A stretch of DNA of 64,000 nt, from contig NZ_CP081844.1 of assembly GCF_019803445.1 (NCBI RefSeq), forward strand, positions 2,492,501 through 2,556,500, given 5' to 3'. Under the pieces are notes generated by a model. The model searched no databases. It saw nothing but the letters and a program-made list of their open reading frames with translations, and was not told where the DNA came from. The DNA is from Caenibius sp. WL. GTDB taxonomy: Bacteria > Pseudomonadota > Alphaproteobacteria > Sphingomonadales > Sphingomonadaceae. Every line of letters starts with the position of its first letter. Within the stretch, counting starts at the first letter, position 1. A program made the translations under genes and the position numbers. Below are positions 43,462 through 54,208 of this stretch, piece after piece.

Positions 43462-44283
43462 TCAGTGGATCGGTGCGCCCCAGCCGCCCCAGACATAGAT
43501 GACGACGAACAGGAACAGCCAGACGACATCGACGAAGTGCCAGTACCATGCCGCCGCTTCGAACCCGAAATGCTGCTTCGGCGTGAAATGGCCAAGATAG
43601 GTGCGGCGCAGACAGACGATCAGGAAGATCGTGCCGACGAGGACGTGGAAGCCGTGGAACCCGGTCGCCATGTAGAACGCCGAGCTGTAGGTGTTGCCAC
43701 CGAAGCCGAACGGCGCGTGAGCGTATTCGTAGATCTGAATGCTGGTGAACAGGATACCCAGCAGGATCGTCAGCCACAGGCCCTTCTTCAGCCCTTCGCG
43801 ATCACCGTGGATCAGGCAATGGTGCGCCCAGGTGACAGTGGTGCCCGAACAGAGCAGGATCAGCGTGTTGATCAGCGGCAGATCGAACGGGTCCATCACC
43901 GCTTCGATCGCCTTGGGCGGGAAAACGCCGCCCACGGTCTCGGCCAGTTCCGACGGGAACAGCGCGAAATCGAACCATGCCCAGAACCAGCCGACGAAGA
44001 ACATCACTTCCGAGGCGATGAACAGGATCATGCCATAGCGGTTGTGCAACTGCACCACCGGCGTGTGATCACCGGCCTGCGCTTCGGCAACGACTTTGGA
44101 AAACCAGCTGAAAAACGTCACCGCGAGAGCGAGGACGCCCAGCATCACCACCGGCTTGCCGAACGGCAGCTCGTGCATGAACAGCACCATGCCCGTGGTG
44201 AAGAGAAGCGCCGAAAGCGATCCGGCCAGCGGCCAGATATCGGGCGGCAGGATATGATAATCATGGTTCTTCGTAGCAGCCAT
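43462..44283 (-). CDS. ctaE: Cytochrome c oxidase subunit III
   Basis: 273 aa with seven membrane helices, no heme. NHDYHILPPDIWPLAGSLSA is the typical start; SEVMFFVGWFWAWFDFALFP and ATGFHGFHVLVGTIFLIVCL and WHFVDVVWLFLFVVIYVWGG are conserved. ATG 44283 is chosen; an in-frame ATG at 44331 lies in the gap after ctaG. It follows ctaG in the oxidase operon. Confidence 0.97.
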   Translation of the reverse strand: MAATKNHDYHILPPDIWPLAGSLSALLFTTGMVLFMHELPFGKPVVMLGVLALAVTFFSWFSKVVAEAQAGDHTPVVQLHNRYGMILFIASEVMFFVGWFWAWFDFALFPSELAETVGGVFPPKAIEAVMDPFDLPLINTLILLCSGTTVTWAHHCLIHGDREGLKKGLWLTILLGILFTSIQIYEYAHAPFGFGGNTYSSAFYMATGFHGFHVLVGTIFLIVCLRRTYLGHFTPKQHFGFEAAAWYWHFVDVVWLFLFVVIYVWGGWGAPIH

Positions 44284-44361
44284 GTAACGTGCTTCCTGAT
44301 TGCGGGGCTTCCCCATTTCCCAGCGCCCCATTTATCGTTCTGTTTTCACCCGGTCCAGAGG

Positions 44362-44919
44362 TTAGGAAGGGCTGTCCTCTGCCTTGTGGAAGGTATAACT
44401 CAAGGTAATCTGCTGCACATCCTTGGCATCTTCGTCCTGCGCGATCCGCGGATCGATATAGAACAACACCGGCATACGCACTTCCTCTCCCGGCTGTAGC
44501 GTTTGCTCCGTGAAGCAGAAACATTGAATCTTGTTGAAATACTGGCCGGTCTGTTCCGGTTCGACATTGAATGTCGCGGTGCCGGTGACCGGCTTGTCCG
44601 AATTGTTCTTCGCGATGAAGAACGCCAGATCGCGCTGGCCCAGTTCGACCGTATCGGTGGTGTGTTCGGGATGGAACGTCCACGGCATATCCGGCCGCAC
44701 GTTCCCATCGAAGCGCACCGAAATCGTCGTGCCCGCGGCGCGGACCTGGCTCGCCTGCGCGGCGGTGACTTTTTGCGTGGTCCCGGCGAACCCGGTCACC
44801 TGGCAGAACAAGCGATAAAGCGGAACCGAGGCGAAACCGAGCCCCAGCATGGCGCCCGCCACACCCAGCGAAATCAGCCCGATCCGGCGATTCCTTTGGC
44901 CCAGTGCCGCCACGCTCAT
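44362..44919 (-). CDS. ctaG: Cytochrome c oxidase copper-chaperone CtaG (Cox11)
   Basis: 185 aa. One N-terminal membrane helix (IGLISLGVAGAMLGLGFASV), then SVPLYRLFCQVTGFAGTTQK and the copper-binding KIQCFCFTEQTLQPGEEVRM (CFCF motif), VLFYIDPRIAQDEDAKDVQQ. It delivers CuB to subunit I. It overlaps the preceding 46-residue gene by four bases. Confidence 0.96.
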   Translation of the reverse strand: MSVAALGQRNRRIGLISLGVAGAMLGLGFASVPLYRLFCQVTGFAGTTQKVTAAQASQVRAAGTTISVRFDGNVRPDMPWTFHPEHTTDTVELGQRDLAFFIAKNNSDKPVTGTATFNVEPEQTGQYFNKIQCFCFTEQTLQPGEEVRMPVLFYIDPRIAQDEDAKDVQQITLSYTFHKAEDSPS

Positions 44920-45056
44920 AGCGATTCCTTCATCCGCACAATGGTGATCGCAAACAGCAACACCGCAAATCCCCCGAGCAGCAGGCCGACCACGATGTTC
45001 CGCGCCCGCATCCGCCGCTTGTATTCTTCGTCAGGTTCGAACTGTCCTGTCATCAT
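44916..45056 (-). CDS. 46-residue membrane peptide of the oxidase operon (CoxF-like)
   Basis: 46 aa from ATG 45056 (ATG 45053 also fits). [20 protein letters not shown] leads into one membrane helix ([17 protein letters not shown]) and a short tail. The four-base overlaps with ctaB (upstream) and ctaG (downstream) show it is translated. Small genes at this position are called coxF in rhizobia; sequence identity cannot be judged here. It probably helps assemble the oxidase. Confidence 0.75.
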   Translation of the reverse strand: MMTGQFEPDEEYKRRMRARNIVVGLLLGGFAVLLFAITIVRMKESL

Positions 45057-45976
45057 GCCAATCCCTGCACGGAAATCCAGCGATCTGCAACCAATGCCGC
45101 GAAGATCACGAAAAGATACAGCACGCTGTAGCCGAACAAACGCTTTTCCGGCCGCATCGCATCGTCCGGCCCTGTCGACCGGCGCAGGGCGACCGGCACC
45201 GACAGCGCGAGAAACAGGCCCGAAAGAATCAGCGCGCTGACGGCATAGACCGCCCCCGCCCCGCCGACAAACCACGGCGCCAGCGACAGCGGCAGCAAGA
45301 TCACGCAATAGCCGAGGATCTGCTTGCGCGTGGACGCCTCACCCGCGACCACCGGCATCATCGGAATGCCGACTTTGGCGTAATCGCTACGCACGAACAG
45401 CGCCAGCGCCCAGAAATGCGGCGGCGTCCAGAAGAAGATGATCGCGAACAGCAGCACCGGCATCAAAGTGATGTCGCCTGTCACCGCAACCCACCCGATC
45501 AGGGGCGGAAAGGCCCCCGCCCCGCCGCCGATCACGATATTCTGCGGCGTGCGCGGCTTGAGCCAGATCGTATAGACCACAGCGTAATAGACGACCGACA
45601 GCGCGAGGATGATCGCCGCCAGCCAGTTGACCGCCACCCCCATCAGCAGCACCGAGGCCGCCGACAGGCCGACGCCGAAATCGCGGGCGCTGGTCCGCGC
45701 CATCCGTCCGGCGGGCAAAGGCCGCCCGGCGGTGCGCCGCATGCCCGCGTCGATATCGGCTTCCCACCACTGATTGAGCGCTGCGGCGCCCCCGGCCCCG
45801 AGCGCGATGCACAGGATTGCGGTGAAGCCGATCACGGGATGGATCGTTCCGGGCGCGGCGAGCAGGCCGCACAGGCCGGTGAAGACCACCAGGCTCATCA
45901 CTCTCGGCTTGGTCAGCGCATAGAAATCCCGCCAATCGGCCGGAAGCTGCACCGCGCTGTGGCTCGTACTCATCAT
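45053..45976 (-). CDS. ctaB: Protoheme IX farnesyltransferase (heme O synthase)
   Basis: 307 aa with nine membrane helices of the UbiA superfamily. [20 protein letters not shown], the Asp motif [20 protein letters not shown], and [20 protein letters not shown] with [13 protein letters not shown]. It attaches farnesyl to heme B, making heme O for heme A. Two adjacent ATGs (45976 and 45973); AGGA lies 6 bases before the first. Its stop overlaps the next small gene. Confidence 0.96.
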   Translation of the reverse strand: MMSTSHSAVQLPADWRDFYALTKPRVMSLVVFTGLCGLLAAPGTIHPVIGFTAILCIALGAGGAAALNQWWEADIDAGMRRTAGRPLPAGRMARTSARDFGVGLSAASVLLMGVAVNWLAAIILALSVVYYAVVYTIWLKPRTPQNIVIGGGAGAFPPLIGWVAVTGDITLMPVLLFAIIFFWTPPHFWALALFVRSDYAKVGIPMMPVVAGEASTRKQILGYCVILLPLSLAPWFVGGAGAVYAVSALILSGLFLALSVPVALRRSTGPDDAMRPEKRLFGYSVLYLFVIFAALVADRWISVQGLA

Positions 45977-46062
45977 CTCAAATCCTAAAGGCAGGGGCGC
46001 ACCGCACCCGGCGCGCCCCCAACCCTTTATCCATGCGGCCCCTGTTTGCCGGGGCCGCCCGA

Positions 46063-47751
46063 TCAATGCGCCTTGCTGTCTTCGATGACAGGCAGGGTTT
46101 CGAACTGGTGGAACGGCGGCGGGCTCGACAGCGTCCATTCGAGCGTGGTCGCGCCTTCGCCCCAGTAGTTGTCTTCCGCCTTACGCCCGGCAACGAACGC
46201 ATAGATGATGTTGATGAAGAAGATCAGGATCGAAACGGCCATCACTTCGTAACCGAACGTCGCCACGCCGTTCCAGTGGGCATAGGCTTCCGCATAGTCC
46301 GGATAGCGGCGCGGCATGCCCTGCAACCCGAGGAAGTGCATCGGGAAGAAAATCAGGTTCACGCCGACGAAGAACACCCAGAAATGGATGTGCGACAGCA
46401 GTTCGGAATACATCCGGCCGCTCATTTTCGGGAACCAGTAATAGAACCCGGCGAACAGCCCCGTCACCGCCCCTAGCGAGAGCACGTAGTGGAAGTGCGC
46501 CACCACGTAGTAGGTATCATGCAGGTTATCGTCCACGCCGCCATTGGCGAGCACCACGCCCGTCACGCCGCCCACGGTGAACAGGAAGATGAAGCCCAGC
46601 GCCCAGACCATCGGGCTCCGGAACTGCAGCGAACCGCCCCACATCGTGGCGATCCAGCTGAAGATCTTCACACCCGTCGGCACGGCGATGACCATGGTCG
46701 CGGCGGTGAAGTACATCTTCGTGTTTACGCTGAGGCCGGTGGTGTACATGTGGTGCGCCCACACGATGAAGCCGACCACGCCGATCGCCACCATGGCGTA
46801 GGCCATGCCGAGATAGCCGAACACCGGCTTGCGCGAGAAAGTGGCGACGATCTGGCTGATGATGCCGAAGGCCGGCAGGATCATGATGTACACTTCGGGG
46901 TGGCCGAAGAACCAGAACAGGTGCTGATAGAGCACCGGATCCCCGCCGCCCTGCGGATCGAAGAACGTGGTGCCGAAATTGCGGTCGGTCAGCAGCATGG
47001 TGATGGCCGCAGCCAGAACCGGCAGCGCCAGCAGCAGCAGGAACGCGGTGACCAGCACCGACCACACGAACAGCGGCATCTTGTGCAGGGTCATGCCCGG
47101 CGCGCGCATGTTGAAGATCGTGGTGATGAAATTGATCGCGCCCATGATCGAGGCCGCACCGGCAAGGTGCAGGCCGAAGATCGCGAAGTCGACCGCCGGC
47201 CCTTGCGAACCGTAGGTCGAAAGCGGGGCATAGACCGTCCAGCCCACGCCCGCGCCGTTGCCCGTGCCGCCCGGCACGAACGGCGAAATCATGAGCGAGC
47301 AGAAACCCATCACCGTCAGCCAGAACGACACGTTGTTCATGCGCGGGAAGGCCATGTCCGGCGCGCCGATCATCAGCGGCACGAACCAGTTGCCGAAGCC
47401 GCCGATAACCGCCGGCATGACGAGGAAGAACACCATGATCAGGCCGTGCGCGGTGATCAGCACGTTCCAGAGGTGGAGCGCTTCATCGAAGCTGTTGGCG
47501 TTGCCGCCGAGGAAACCGGTCCACCACTGAAGGTACTGGATGCCGGGTTCGGCCAGTTCGGCCCGCATGATGCCCGAAATCGCCCCGCCGACGACCCCCG
47601 CGAATATCGCGAAGATCAGGTACAGCGTGCCGATGTCCTTGTGGTTGGTGGACATGAACCAGCGAGCGAAAAAGCCCGGCTTGTGGTCATGGTCGTGGCC
47701 GTGCGCGTGATCTTCGGCGTGGCCCTGGAATGTTTCTGCGGTGGTTGCCAT
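46063..47751 (-). CDS. ctaD: Cytochrome c oxidase subunit I (aa3 type)
   Basis: 562 aa, twelve helices. [20 protein letters not shown] is the standard start. Heme a His in [20 protein letters not shown]; CuB/Tyr cross-link helix [20 protein letters not shown]; CuB His pair in [20 protein letters not shown]; heme a3/a His in [20 protein letters not shown]. The N-terminus has a His-rich [14 protein letters not shown] stretch. It lies 30 bases downstream of ctaC. Confidence 0.98.
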   Translation of the reverse strand: MATTAETFQGHAEDHAHGHDHDHKPGFFARWFMSTNHKDIGTLYLIFAIFAGVVGGAISGIMRAELAEPGIQYLQWWTGFLGGNANSFDEALHLWNVLITAHGLIMVFFLVMPAVIGGFGNWFVPLMIGAPDMAFPRMNNVSFWLTVMGFCSLMISPFVPGGTGNGAGVGWTVYAPLSTYGSQGPAVDFAIFGLHLAGAASIMGAINFITTIFNMRAPGMTLHKMPLFVWSVLVTAFLLLLALPVLAAAITMLLTDRNFGTTFFDPQGGGDPVLYQHLFWFFGHPEVYIMILPAFGIISQIVATFSRKPVFGYLGMAYAMVAIGVVGFIVWAHHMYTTGLSVNTKMYFTAATMVIAVPTGVKIFSWIATMWGGSLQFRSPMVWALGFIFLFTVGGVTGVVLANGGVDDNLHDTYYVVAHFHYVLSLGAVTGLFAGFYYWFPKMSGRMYSELLSHIHFWVFFVGVNLIFFPMHFLGLQGMPRRYPDYAEAYAHWNGVATFGYEVMAVSILIFFINIIYAFVAGRKAEDNYWGEGATTLEWTLSSPPPFHQFETLPVIEDSKAH

Positions 47752-47781
47752 GGTTAGCTCAACCTTATGCTTTTCTAGCTG

Positions 47782-48921
47782 TTATTGGGCCGCCGGGGCC
47801 GCGGTTGCTTGGCCTGCCGGTGCGGCAGCCTCACCGGGGGCGGCGGCAGGCGCCGCGCCTTCCGGAGTTGCCGCCGGAGCGGGCGCTGCGGCGGCAGGCG
47901 CCGGAGCAGCGGCAGACTCAGCCTTCGGCTTGCCGATCGTGCCGCCCTTCGACAGCAGCCACTTGTTGAATTCCGCGCGCGGCAGAGCCTGGATGGCGAT
48001 CGGCATGAAGCCATGCTTCACACCGCACAGTTCGGAGCACTGGCCGTAGTACACGCCCGGTTCCTTGATGAAGAGCGTCTTCTCGTTGAGACGGCCCGGA
48101 ACCGCGTCCAGCTTGAACCACAGCGAAGGAACCGCGAACGAGTGAATCACATCAGCCGCGGTGATCTGCATGCGGATCGGCTCTCCCACGGGCAGGATCA
48201 GGCGGTTATCCACCTCAAGCTGCGCCGGACCGTCCGCCGGATCGGTGCCGACATTGCGCACGCCGGGGTTGATCACCGGGCGGCCCGGCTCGTTCAGCAT
48301 TTTCGAATCGTATTCGACTTCGCCGTTATCGGGATAGCTGTAAGTCCAGAACCACTGGTTGCCGGTCACTTTCACGGTCAGCGAGTCAGCCGGCGGCGAT
48401 TTGTACTGCTTCGCCAGAAGATCGATCGACGGCACAGCGATACCCACCAGGATCAGCACCGGGAGCAGCGTCCAGATCACTTCGATCAAAGTGTTGTGGC
48501 TGGTCTTCGAAGGAACCGGGTTCGCCCGGCGGTTGAACCGCACGATCACGAACAGCAGCAGCAGCAGGACCAGCAGCGAAATGACCGCGATCACCGGCAT
48601 CAGCACCGCATCGTGCATCCACAGGGCGTATTCGCCGTTGGGAGAATACTGATCCTGGAAGAAGATACCGCGATCGACCGGCATACCCTTGCCCGGCGTA
48701 GGCGCCATGCGCGCTACGGCTTCCGCCGCAGGCGCCGCGGCGTCGGCGGCCGGAGCGGCAGCATCCGCAGCAGGCGCAGCCGGTGCGGTGACAGCAGCCG
48801 GTGCTGCGGCAGGCGCTTCGGCCTGCGCCATCGCGACCTGCGGCACAGCCATCAAAGCCAGCGCCAAGGCGCTATTTTTAAAGGTTTTCGCCCCTTTATG
48901 GGCCCATTCAGCGAAATTCAT
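47782..48921 (-). CDS. ctaC: Cytochrome c oxidase subunit II
   Basis: 379 aa. A signal sequence ends near VPQVAMA, followed by an Ala/Pro-rich linker, two membrane helices (VLMPVIAVISLLVLLLLLFV and LLPVLILVGIAVPSID), the aromatic GNQWFWTYSYPDNGEVEYDS and the CuA site YYGQCSELCGVKHGFMPIAI. The C-terminus has another long Ala/Pro tail. It accepts electrons from cytochrome c. First gene of the oxidase operon; a GGGCTG-TTCG-CAGCCC hairpin lies in its leader. Confidence 0.97.
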   Translation of the reverse strand: MNFAEWAHKGAKTFKNSALALALMAVPQVAMAQAEAPAAAPAAVTAPAAPAADAAAPAADAAAPAAEAVARMAPTPGKGMPVDRGIFFQDQYSPNGEYALWMHDAVLMPVIAVISLLVLLLLLFVIVRFNRRANPVPSKTSHNTLIEVIWTLLPVLILVGIAVPSIDLLAKQYKSPPADSLTVKVTGNQWFWTYSYPDNGEVEYDSKMLNEPGRPVINPGVRNVGTDPADGPAQLEVDNRLILPVGEPIRMQITAADVIHSFAVPSLWFKLDAVPGRLNEKTLFIKEPGVYYGQCSELCGVKHGFMPIAIQALPRAEFNKWLLSKGGTIGKPKAESAAAPAPAAAAPAPAATPEGAAPAAAPGEAAAPAGQATAAPAAQ

Positions 48922-48948
48922 TTTTGACGCTTTCCGCTCATTGTTATT

Positions 48949-48964
48949 GGGCTGCGAACAGCCC
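48949..48964 (-). promoter_or_regulatory. TTCG-tetraloop hairpin in the ctaC leader
   Basis: Minus strand GGGCTG-TTCG-CAGCCC, a perfect 6-bp stem closed by a UUCG tetraloop in RNA, ending 27 bases before the ctaC start codon. It may stabilise the message or affect translation; it has no U-run, so it is not a terminator. Confidence 0.4.
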
Positions 48965-49112
48965 ATCTCCCCCCCCAGCGGGGCATGAATTGCTCGGGCT
49001 ATACGCGCGCTTGCCCCATGCCTCAAGCGCTTCTAGGGATATTTTTGAGCGTTACCGGCAAAGCCTGCCGATCCATCCACACTATGTCACCTGTGAAGGT
49101 TACGGGACAATC

Positions 49113-49697
49113 ATGATGACTGAAGACGAGGTACTCTCCGAGTTCCGCGCGAGCGAAGCCCTGCTGGAAGGCCACTTCCTGCTTTCTTCGGGGCGCCACA
49201 GCGCCCATTACCTGCAGTGCGCGCGGGTGCTGATGAACCCGGATCGCGCGGCGCGCCTGGCGCTGGCCGTAGTGCAAAAAATCCCCCGGGAGATTCGCCA
49301 GCAAATCGCCAAAGTCGTCTCCCCCGCCATGGGCGGCGTCATCATCGGGCAGGAAATCGGCCGTGCGCTGGGGGTTGACGCGATGTTCGTCGAGCGGCCG
49401 ACCGGCACGTTCGAACTGCGGCGCGGCTTCACGCTGGCCGAAGGCGAGAAAGTCCTGCTGGTCGAAGACGTCGTCACCACCGGCCTGTCCTCGCGCGAGG
49501 CGATGGAAGCAATCGCCAGCGAGGGCGGACAAGTGATCGCGGCGGCCTCGCTGGTCGACCGTTCCGGCGGCCAGGCCGCATTCGACGTGCCGTTCTTCCC
49601 GCTGGTCGAACTCAATTTCCCCACTTACGCGGAGGATGACGTTCCGGCGGAACTGGCCCGGATTCCCGCGATCAAGCCGGGCAGCCGCAAGAAGTGA
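49113..49697 (+). CDS. pyrE: Orotate phosphoribosyltransferase
   Basis: 194 aa. [20 protein letters not shown] starts the enzyme; [20 protein letters not shown] and the PRPP loop [20 protein letters not shown] are conserved. It makes OMP from orotate in pyrimidine synthesis. It begins the pyrE-pdxJ-acpS-lepB run and is divergent from the oxidase operon. ATG 49113 and 49116 are both possible. Confidence 0.95.
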   Translation: MMTEDEVLSEFRASEALLEGHFLLSSGRHSAHYLQCARVLMNPDRAARLALAVVQKIPREIRQQIAKVVSPAMGGVIIGQEIGRALGVDAMFVERPTGTFELRRGFTLAEGEKVLLVEDVVTTGLSSREAMEAIASEGGQVIAAASLVDRSGGQAAFDVPFFPLVELNFPTYAEDDVPAELARIPAIKPGSRKK

Positions 49698-49707
49698 GCG
49701 GCCGGAC

Positions 49708-50454
49708 ATGAACACGGCGCCGCTCCAGCCCGGAAAGCTTCGTCTGGGCGTCAACATCGACCACGTGGCGACGATCCGGAACGCGCGTGGCGGCGATCAT
49801 CCCGATCCCGTGCGCGCGGCGGAAATCGTCGCCGCCGTGGGCGCGGACGGTATCACCGCCCATCTGCGCGAAGACCGCCGCCATATCCGCGACGAGGACA
49901 TCGCCCGTATTCAGGAAGCGACCGGCCTGCCGCTCAATCTGGAAATGGCGGCAACCGGGGAAATGCTCGCCATCGCGCTCAGGCACAGGCCGCACGCGGC
50001 CTGCATCGTGCCTGAAAAGCGGGAAGAACGCACCACCGAAGGCGGGCTGGATGCCGCCGGGCAATTCGAACTGCTCGCCCCGATGGTGGCGCGGCTGAGC
50101 GATGCCGGGATTCGCGTCAGCCTGTTCATCGGCCCGGAAGTCCGCCAGTTGGAAGCCGCAATGCGGCTGCAAGTCCCCGTGGTCGAATTCCATACCGGCG
50201 AATATGCGCATGCCGCGGGTGAACAACGCGCGGTGGAATTGAAACGGATCGCCGATATGGCCGCCCTCGCCGCGCGCAACGGCATCGAACCCCATGCCGG
50301 CCACGGGCTGACATACGACAATGTCCAGCCGATCGCCGCCATCCCGCAGATCGCGGAACTGAACATCGGCCATTACCTGATCGGCGAAGCGGTCTTCGTC
50401 GGGTTGGAAGCGGCCGTGCGGCAGATGCGGGCGTTGATGGACGAAGCGCGGTAA
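49708..50454 (+). CDS. pdxJ: Pyridoxine 5'-phosphate synthase
   Basis: 248 aa TIM barrel. [70 protein letters not shown] and [20 protein letters not shown], then [20 protein letters not shown] are the conserved blocks. It condenses 3-amino-1-hydroxyacetone 1-phosphate with deoxyxylulose 5-phosphate. It starts 10 bases after pyrE. Confidence 0.97.
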   Translation: MNTAPLQPGKLRLGVNIDHVATIRNARGGDHPDPVRAAEIVAAVGADGITAHLREDRRHIRDEDIARIQEATGLPLNLEMAATGEMLAIALRHRPHAACIVPEKREERTTEGGLDAAGQFELLAPMVARLSDAGIRVSLFIGPEVRQLEAAMRLQVPVVEFHTGEYAHAAGEQRAVELKRIADMAALAARNGIEPHAGHGLTYDNVQPIAAIPQIAELNIGHYLIGEAVFVGLEAAVRQMRALMDEAR

Positions 50455-50517
50455 GCAGGGCGCGGCGATCCGCCGGAGCCACGCGGCCGCAACATCGGGA
50501 ACAGGAAGGGCAGGATC

Positions 50518-50919
50518 ATGATTATCGGCATGGGCTCCGACCTCTGCAATATCGAACGGATACAGGCCTCGCTCGACCGTTTCGGGGACCGCTTCGAACA
50601 GCGCGTGTTCACCGCTCTGGAACAGGCCAAGGCCGCCCGCCGCCCGTTCACCAAGGCAGGCACTCTGGCCAAGCGCTTCGCCGCAAAGGAAGCCTTTTCC
50701 AAGGCCGTCGGCACCGGCTTTCGCGCCGGGGTGTTCATGAAGGATATCGGGGTGGTCAACGCGCTTTCGGGCGCCCCCACTCTCGCCCTCACCGGAGGGG
50801 CGGCGGCAAGGCTTGCGGCAATCACGCCGGAAGGCCATGAAGCCGTCATTCATCTTACCCTCACCGATGACCATCCATGGGCTCAGGCCTTCGTCGTCAT
50901 AGAAGCACGGAAATTGTGA
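50518..50919 (+). CDS. acpS: Holo-[acyl-carrier-protein] synthase
   Basis: 133 aa. [20 protein letters not shown] contains the catalytic Asp; [19 protein letters not shown] contains the metal Glu and Lys. It transfers 4'-phosphopantetheine to acyl carrier protein. An AGGGCAGG-type site precedes ATG 50518. Its stop overlaps the GTG of lepB (GTGA). Confidence 0.96.
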   Translation: MIIGMGSDLCNIERIQASLDRFGDRFEQRVFTALEQAKAARRPFTKAGTLAKRFAAKEAFSKAVGTGFRAGVFMKDIGVVNALSGAPTLALTGGAAARLAAITPEGHEAVIHLTLTDDHPWAQAFVVIEARKL

Positions 50920-51833
50920 CCGATCATCCCGACACCCCTGAGCCTGCCCCCGCGACCGAACCTGCGGAAAAGCCCCGCGAGAAGATCAACTGGCTGGTCG
51001 AAGTCCGCGGCCTCGCGCTGATGTTGCTGGCCGTGCTGGCTTTTCACAGCTTTCTCGCCAAGCCGTTCTACATTCCCTCGCAGTCGATGATGCCCAATCT
51101 GCTGGTGGGCGACCGGCTGGTGGTGAGCAAATACCCCTACGGCTGGAGCTGGGTTTCGGCCTCGTTTCACCTCCTGCCGCGCGGAACCTGGCGAATCGCG
51201 GGCAGCACGCCCGAATACGGCGATATCGTGATCGCCGTACCGCCCGATCGCGATGAAGACTATATCAAGCGTGTCGTCGCCCTGCCGGGGGACAGGATCG
51301 CCGTGATCAACGGGCAGATCGTTCTCAACGGCAAGGCCGTTCCGCAAACGGTGGAACCGCCGCTGGAACTGCCGGTGGAGCCCAATGCGCTCTGCACAGC
51401 GGAAGACTATCCCAATCTCAAAGTCCGCAAAGCTTCGGGCAAGGATATCTGCGAACTGCCGTTGCTGCGAGAAACCATGCCCAACGGCGCGACTTACGTG
51501 GTGATCGATCATATGCGGCAGCCGCTCGACAACATGCCGGAAATCACTGTGCCGCAGGACAGCGTGTTCTTGATGGGGGACAATCGCGATCATTCGGCCG
51601 ACAGCCGCGCCGAAACCTGGGAGCGCGGCCTTGGCGGGCCGGTGCCGCTGGCCAATATCGGCGGACGGGCGGAATTCATCACTTTCTCGCTCAACGGCAC
51701 CGAAACGATCAACCCGATGAGCTGGTGGGCCGCGCTACGCGGCGACCGGGCCTTCCGCAGCCTGCGCCCCGCGATCATCAAGCAGCCTGCCCCGGCCCTC
51801 GCCGGTGCAGATGCGGCGCAGAACGTGCGGTAA
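50916..51833 (+). CDS. lepB: Signal peptidase I
   Basis: 305 aa from GTG 50916. A Pro/Glu-rich cytosolic N-terminus leads to a membrane helix ([20 protein letters not shown]). Catalytic Ser57 is in [20 protein letters not shown], the general-base Lys118 in [20 protein letters not shown], and [20 protein letters not shown] is the family box D/E. It cleaves Sec and Tat signal peptides on the periplasmic face. It is translationally coupled to acpS. Confidence 0.96.
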   Translation: MTDHPDTPEPAPATEPAEKPREKINWLVEVRGLALMLLAVLAFHSFLAKPFYIPSQSMMPNLLVGDRLVVSKYPYGWSWVSASFHLLPRGTWRIAGSTPEYGDIVIAVPPDRDEDYIKRVVALPGDRIAVINGQIVLNGKAVPQTVEPPLELPVEPNALCTAEDYPNLKVRKASGKDICELPLLRETMPNGATYVVIDHMRQPLDNMPEITVPQDSVFLMGDNRDHSADSRAETWERGLGGPVPLANIGGRAEFITFSLNGTETINPMSWWAALRGDRAFRSLRPAIIKQPAPALAGADAAQNVR

Positions 51834-51840
51834 ATCGGCG

Positions 51841-52962
51841 ATGGCGCGCAAGTTCCTCTATCTCGTCGCGATTCTGATCGTGCTGGTGATCGCGGCCTTG
51901 TTTGCGCTGGCGCTGTGGTCAACGGAACTGTCGCGCCTTGCCTTCGTGCCCCGCGCCGCATTCACCGAACAGCCGACGCTGGCCGCGAACACCTATCGGG
52001 ACAAGGTGATGTGGCTCGCCACCCCCACCATGGGCGCGAACGATCCGGCCCGTTGGCAACCAACGGGCGCGCAGAAGCCCGCCGCCACGCGCGATGCGCC
52101 TTCCGCCGTGTTCTTCATCCACCCGACCAGCTATCTGCGCACGGCGGCATGGAACGCGCCGGTGGACGATGCCGAATCGCAGGAACGCGCGCGGCTGTTC
52201 ATCCGGGCCATGGCCAGCCCCTTCTCCCGGGGCGGGCAGATTTGGGCCCCGCGCTATCGGCAGGCCGCTTTCGGCGCGTTCCTGACCGAGGAGGCCGCCG
52301 GGCAAAAGGCGCTCGATGCTGCATATGGCGATGTGGCGCAGGCGTTCGACCAGTTTCTCGCCGAAGCGCCGCAGGATGCCCCGATCATCCTCGCCGGGCA
52401 CAGCCAGGGCGCGCGCCATCTGATCCGGCTGCTGCACGATCGCGTGGCGGGCACGCCGCTCGTCGGGCGGATCGCGGCGGTCTATGCGATTGGCTGGCCG
52501 ATTTCGCTCGAACACGATCTGCCTCATCTCGGCCTCCCGGCCTGCACCAGCGCCCAGCAGAAGGGCTGCATCCTGAGCTGGCTGAGCTTTGCCGAGCCCG
52601 CCGATCCCGCCATGCTGCTCGACCTCTGGCGCAAGGCCCCCGGGCTTGACGGCAAGCCGCATGGCAACAGCGCCATCCTCTGCACCAATCCCTTGACCGG
52701 CCAGCAAGGCGGCAGCGCGCCTGCCAGCGCCAATCTCGGCACGCTCAAACCCGATGCGGAACTGAAACAGGGCGAACTGGTGGCGGGCGGCGTGCCCGCG
52801 CGGTGCGATGCGCAGGGGCTGCTGCTGATCGGCGATCCACCCGATATGGGCGCTTATGTCCTGCCGGGGAACAACTATCACGTTTACGATATCCCGCTGT
52901 TCTGGGCCAATGTGCAGGCAGACGCCGAACGCCGCGCGGCAGCATGGAAAGCGGCGCAATGA
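51841..52962 (+). CDS. DUF3089 alpha/beta-hydrolase-like membrane-anchored protein
   Basis: 373 aa. An N-terminal membrane anchor ([20 protein letters not shown]) precedes the DUF3089 fold: [20 protein letters not shown], the nucleophile elbow [20 protein letters not shown], and the C-terminal [20 protein letters not shown]. It is a predicted periplasmic lipase/esterase with an unknown substrate. Its stop overlaps the ruvX start (ATGA). Confidence 0.88.
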   Translation: MARKFLYLVAILIVLVIAALFALALWSTELSRLAFVPRAAFTEQPTLAANTYRDKVMWLATPTMGANDPARWQPTGAQKPAATRDAPSAVFFIHPTSYLRTAAWNAPVDDAESQERARLFIRAMASPFSRGGQIWAPRYRQAAFGAFLTEEAAGQKALDAAYGDVAQAFDQFLAEAPQDAPIILAGHSQGARHLIRLLHDRVAGTPLVGRIAAVYAIGWPISLEHDLPHLGLPACTSAQQKGCILSWLSFAEPADPAMLLDLWRKAPGLDGKPHGNSAILCTNPLTGQQGGSAPASANLGTLKPDAELKQGELVAGGVPARCDAQGLLLIGDPPDMGAYVLPGNNYHVYDIPLFWANVQADAERRAAAWKAAQ

Positions 52963-53426
52963 TCACGCAGATGACGTTCGAATTTTCGGATGCCCTGCCC
53001 AATGGCGGCGCTCTGATCGGTCTCGATCCTGGCACCAAGACCATCGGCACGGCGTTCTGCGATGCAGGCTGGCGGTTCGCCTCCCCCGGCAAGACCTTGC
53101 CGCGCGGCAAATTCGCGCGGGACAAGGCTGCGCTGGAAACGCTGATCGCCGAACGGTCGGTGAAAGGGATCGTGATCGGCCTGCCGCTCAACATGGACGG
53201 CAGCGAAGGCCCCCGCGCGCAGGCATCGCGCGCTTTTGCCCGCAATCTGGAAAGTCTCGGCCTGCCGATCCTGCTGTGGGACGAACGCTGGTCCACCGCC
53301 AGTGCCGAACGCGGGCTGATCGAACAGGACATGAGCCGGGCCAAGCGGGCGGAACGTATCGATTCGGCCGCCGCCGCCGTGATTCTGCAGGCGGCCATCG
53401 ACGCACTGGCGGGCTCGGCGTTCTAA
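52959..53426 (+). CDS. ruvX: Putative pre-16S rRNA nuclease / Holliday junction resolvase RuvX
   Basis: 155 aa of the YqgF family, RNase H-like fold. [20 protein letters not shown] has the first catalytic Asp; [40 protein letters not shown] and [17 protein letters not shown] follow. ATG 52971 is an alternative start. It overlaps the DUF3089 gene and is convergent with the siroheme synthase gene, the stops overlapping by four bases. Confidence 0.92.
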   Translation: MITQMTFEFSDALPNGGALIGLDPGTKTIGTAFCDAGWRFASPGKTLPRGKFARDKAALETLIAERSVKGIVIGLPLNMDGSEGPRAQASRAFARNLESLGLPILLWDERWSTASAERGLIEQDMSRAKRAERIDSAAAAVILQAAIDALAGSAF

Positions 53427-54208
53427 AAGCTATTCGCCGCCCTGCGCAGGGCGACCACCAGCCCCTCCGGCTCCGGCCCGGACAGAGGCAGCACGATCCG
53501 CTGCGCGTCCGCCCGCGCCCGGTCGAGAATCGCGGCGGCCACCGCCCGATCGTGCAGAATCGCGTCGGCCGACCCCAGCAACCGCGCCTGCCGCAGCGTG
53601 AGGTCTTCGGGATCGTCGCTCGCCAGCGTGAATTCGTAACGGCCCGCGCTCTGCGCCACCTGCCCTGCCCCGGCCAGCCACGGCTCCACCGCTGCTGCCG
53701 CACCATCACGCAGCGGATCGAGCGGCCCGTGCTCCGCCATGGCCGCATCCAGCGCCCGGCGGCGCTGCCCGGCATCGGGCCAGCGCTGCCGCACGCGGGC
53801 ACGCGCCGCCTGCATCGCCCGCGCGAACGCCCCCAACCCATGCGGGACAAGCGTTTCGAGCCGCAACCGCAGGGCTTTGGCTAGCCCGGCAGAAGCGCCT
53901 CCGGTGCCGATGGCAATCAGCACAGGATCACGATCCAGCACGCTGGGCACAGTGAAATCACACAGATCGGGCCGATCCGGCACATTCACCAGCAGGCCGA
54001 GATATGTGAGGCGCCGGACAGCGGCGCGGGCTTCACCCTCGTTCTCCAGTGCGACGAACGCCAGCTTTGCGCCGTGCGCTTCGGCTTCGCCCACCGGGAT
54101 ACCGCCCGCACGCGCTACCAGCCGCCGCTTGGCCTCCGCCGCGATCCCATCGCCCAGGACAACCACCCGCTGCCCTGCAATACGATGAAAGAGCGGCAGG
54201 CTTTTCAT
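53423..54208 (-). CDS. Siroheme synthase-like protein with truncated methylase remnant
   Basis: 261 aa. Residues 1-145 form the precorrin-2 dehydrogenase/ferrochelatase domain (CysG-N/Met8 type): [60 protein letters not shown]. The last ~70 residues ([20 protein letters not shown] then [20 protein letters not shown]) resemble the first part of the CysG uroporphyrinogen methylase domain, which is then cut off. It overlaps lysA by four bases (ATGA) and so belongs to that operon. Confidence 0.85.
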   Translation of the reverse strand: MKSLPLFHRIAGQRVVVLGDGIAAEAKRRLVARAGGIPVGEAEAHGAKLAFVALENEGEARAAVRRLTYLGLLVNVPDRPDLCDFTVPSVLDRDPVLIAIGTGGASAGLAKALRLRLETLVPHGLGAFARAMQAARARVRQRWPDAGQRRRALDAAMAEHGPLDPLRDGAAAAVEPWLAGAGQVAQSAGRYEFTLASDDPEDLTLRQARLLGSADAILHDRAVAAAILDRARADAQRIVLPLSGPEPEGLVVALRRAANSF

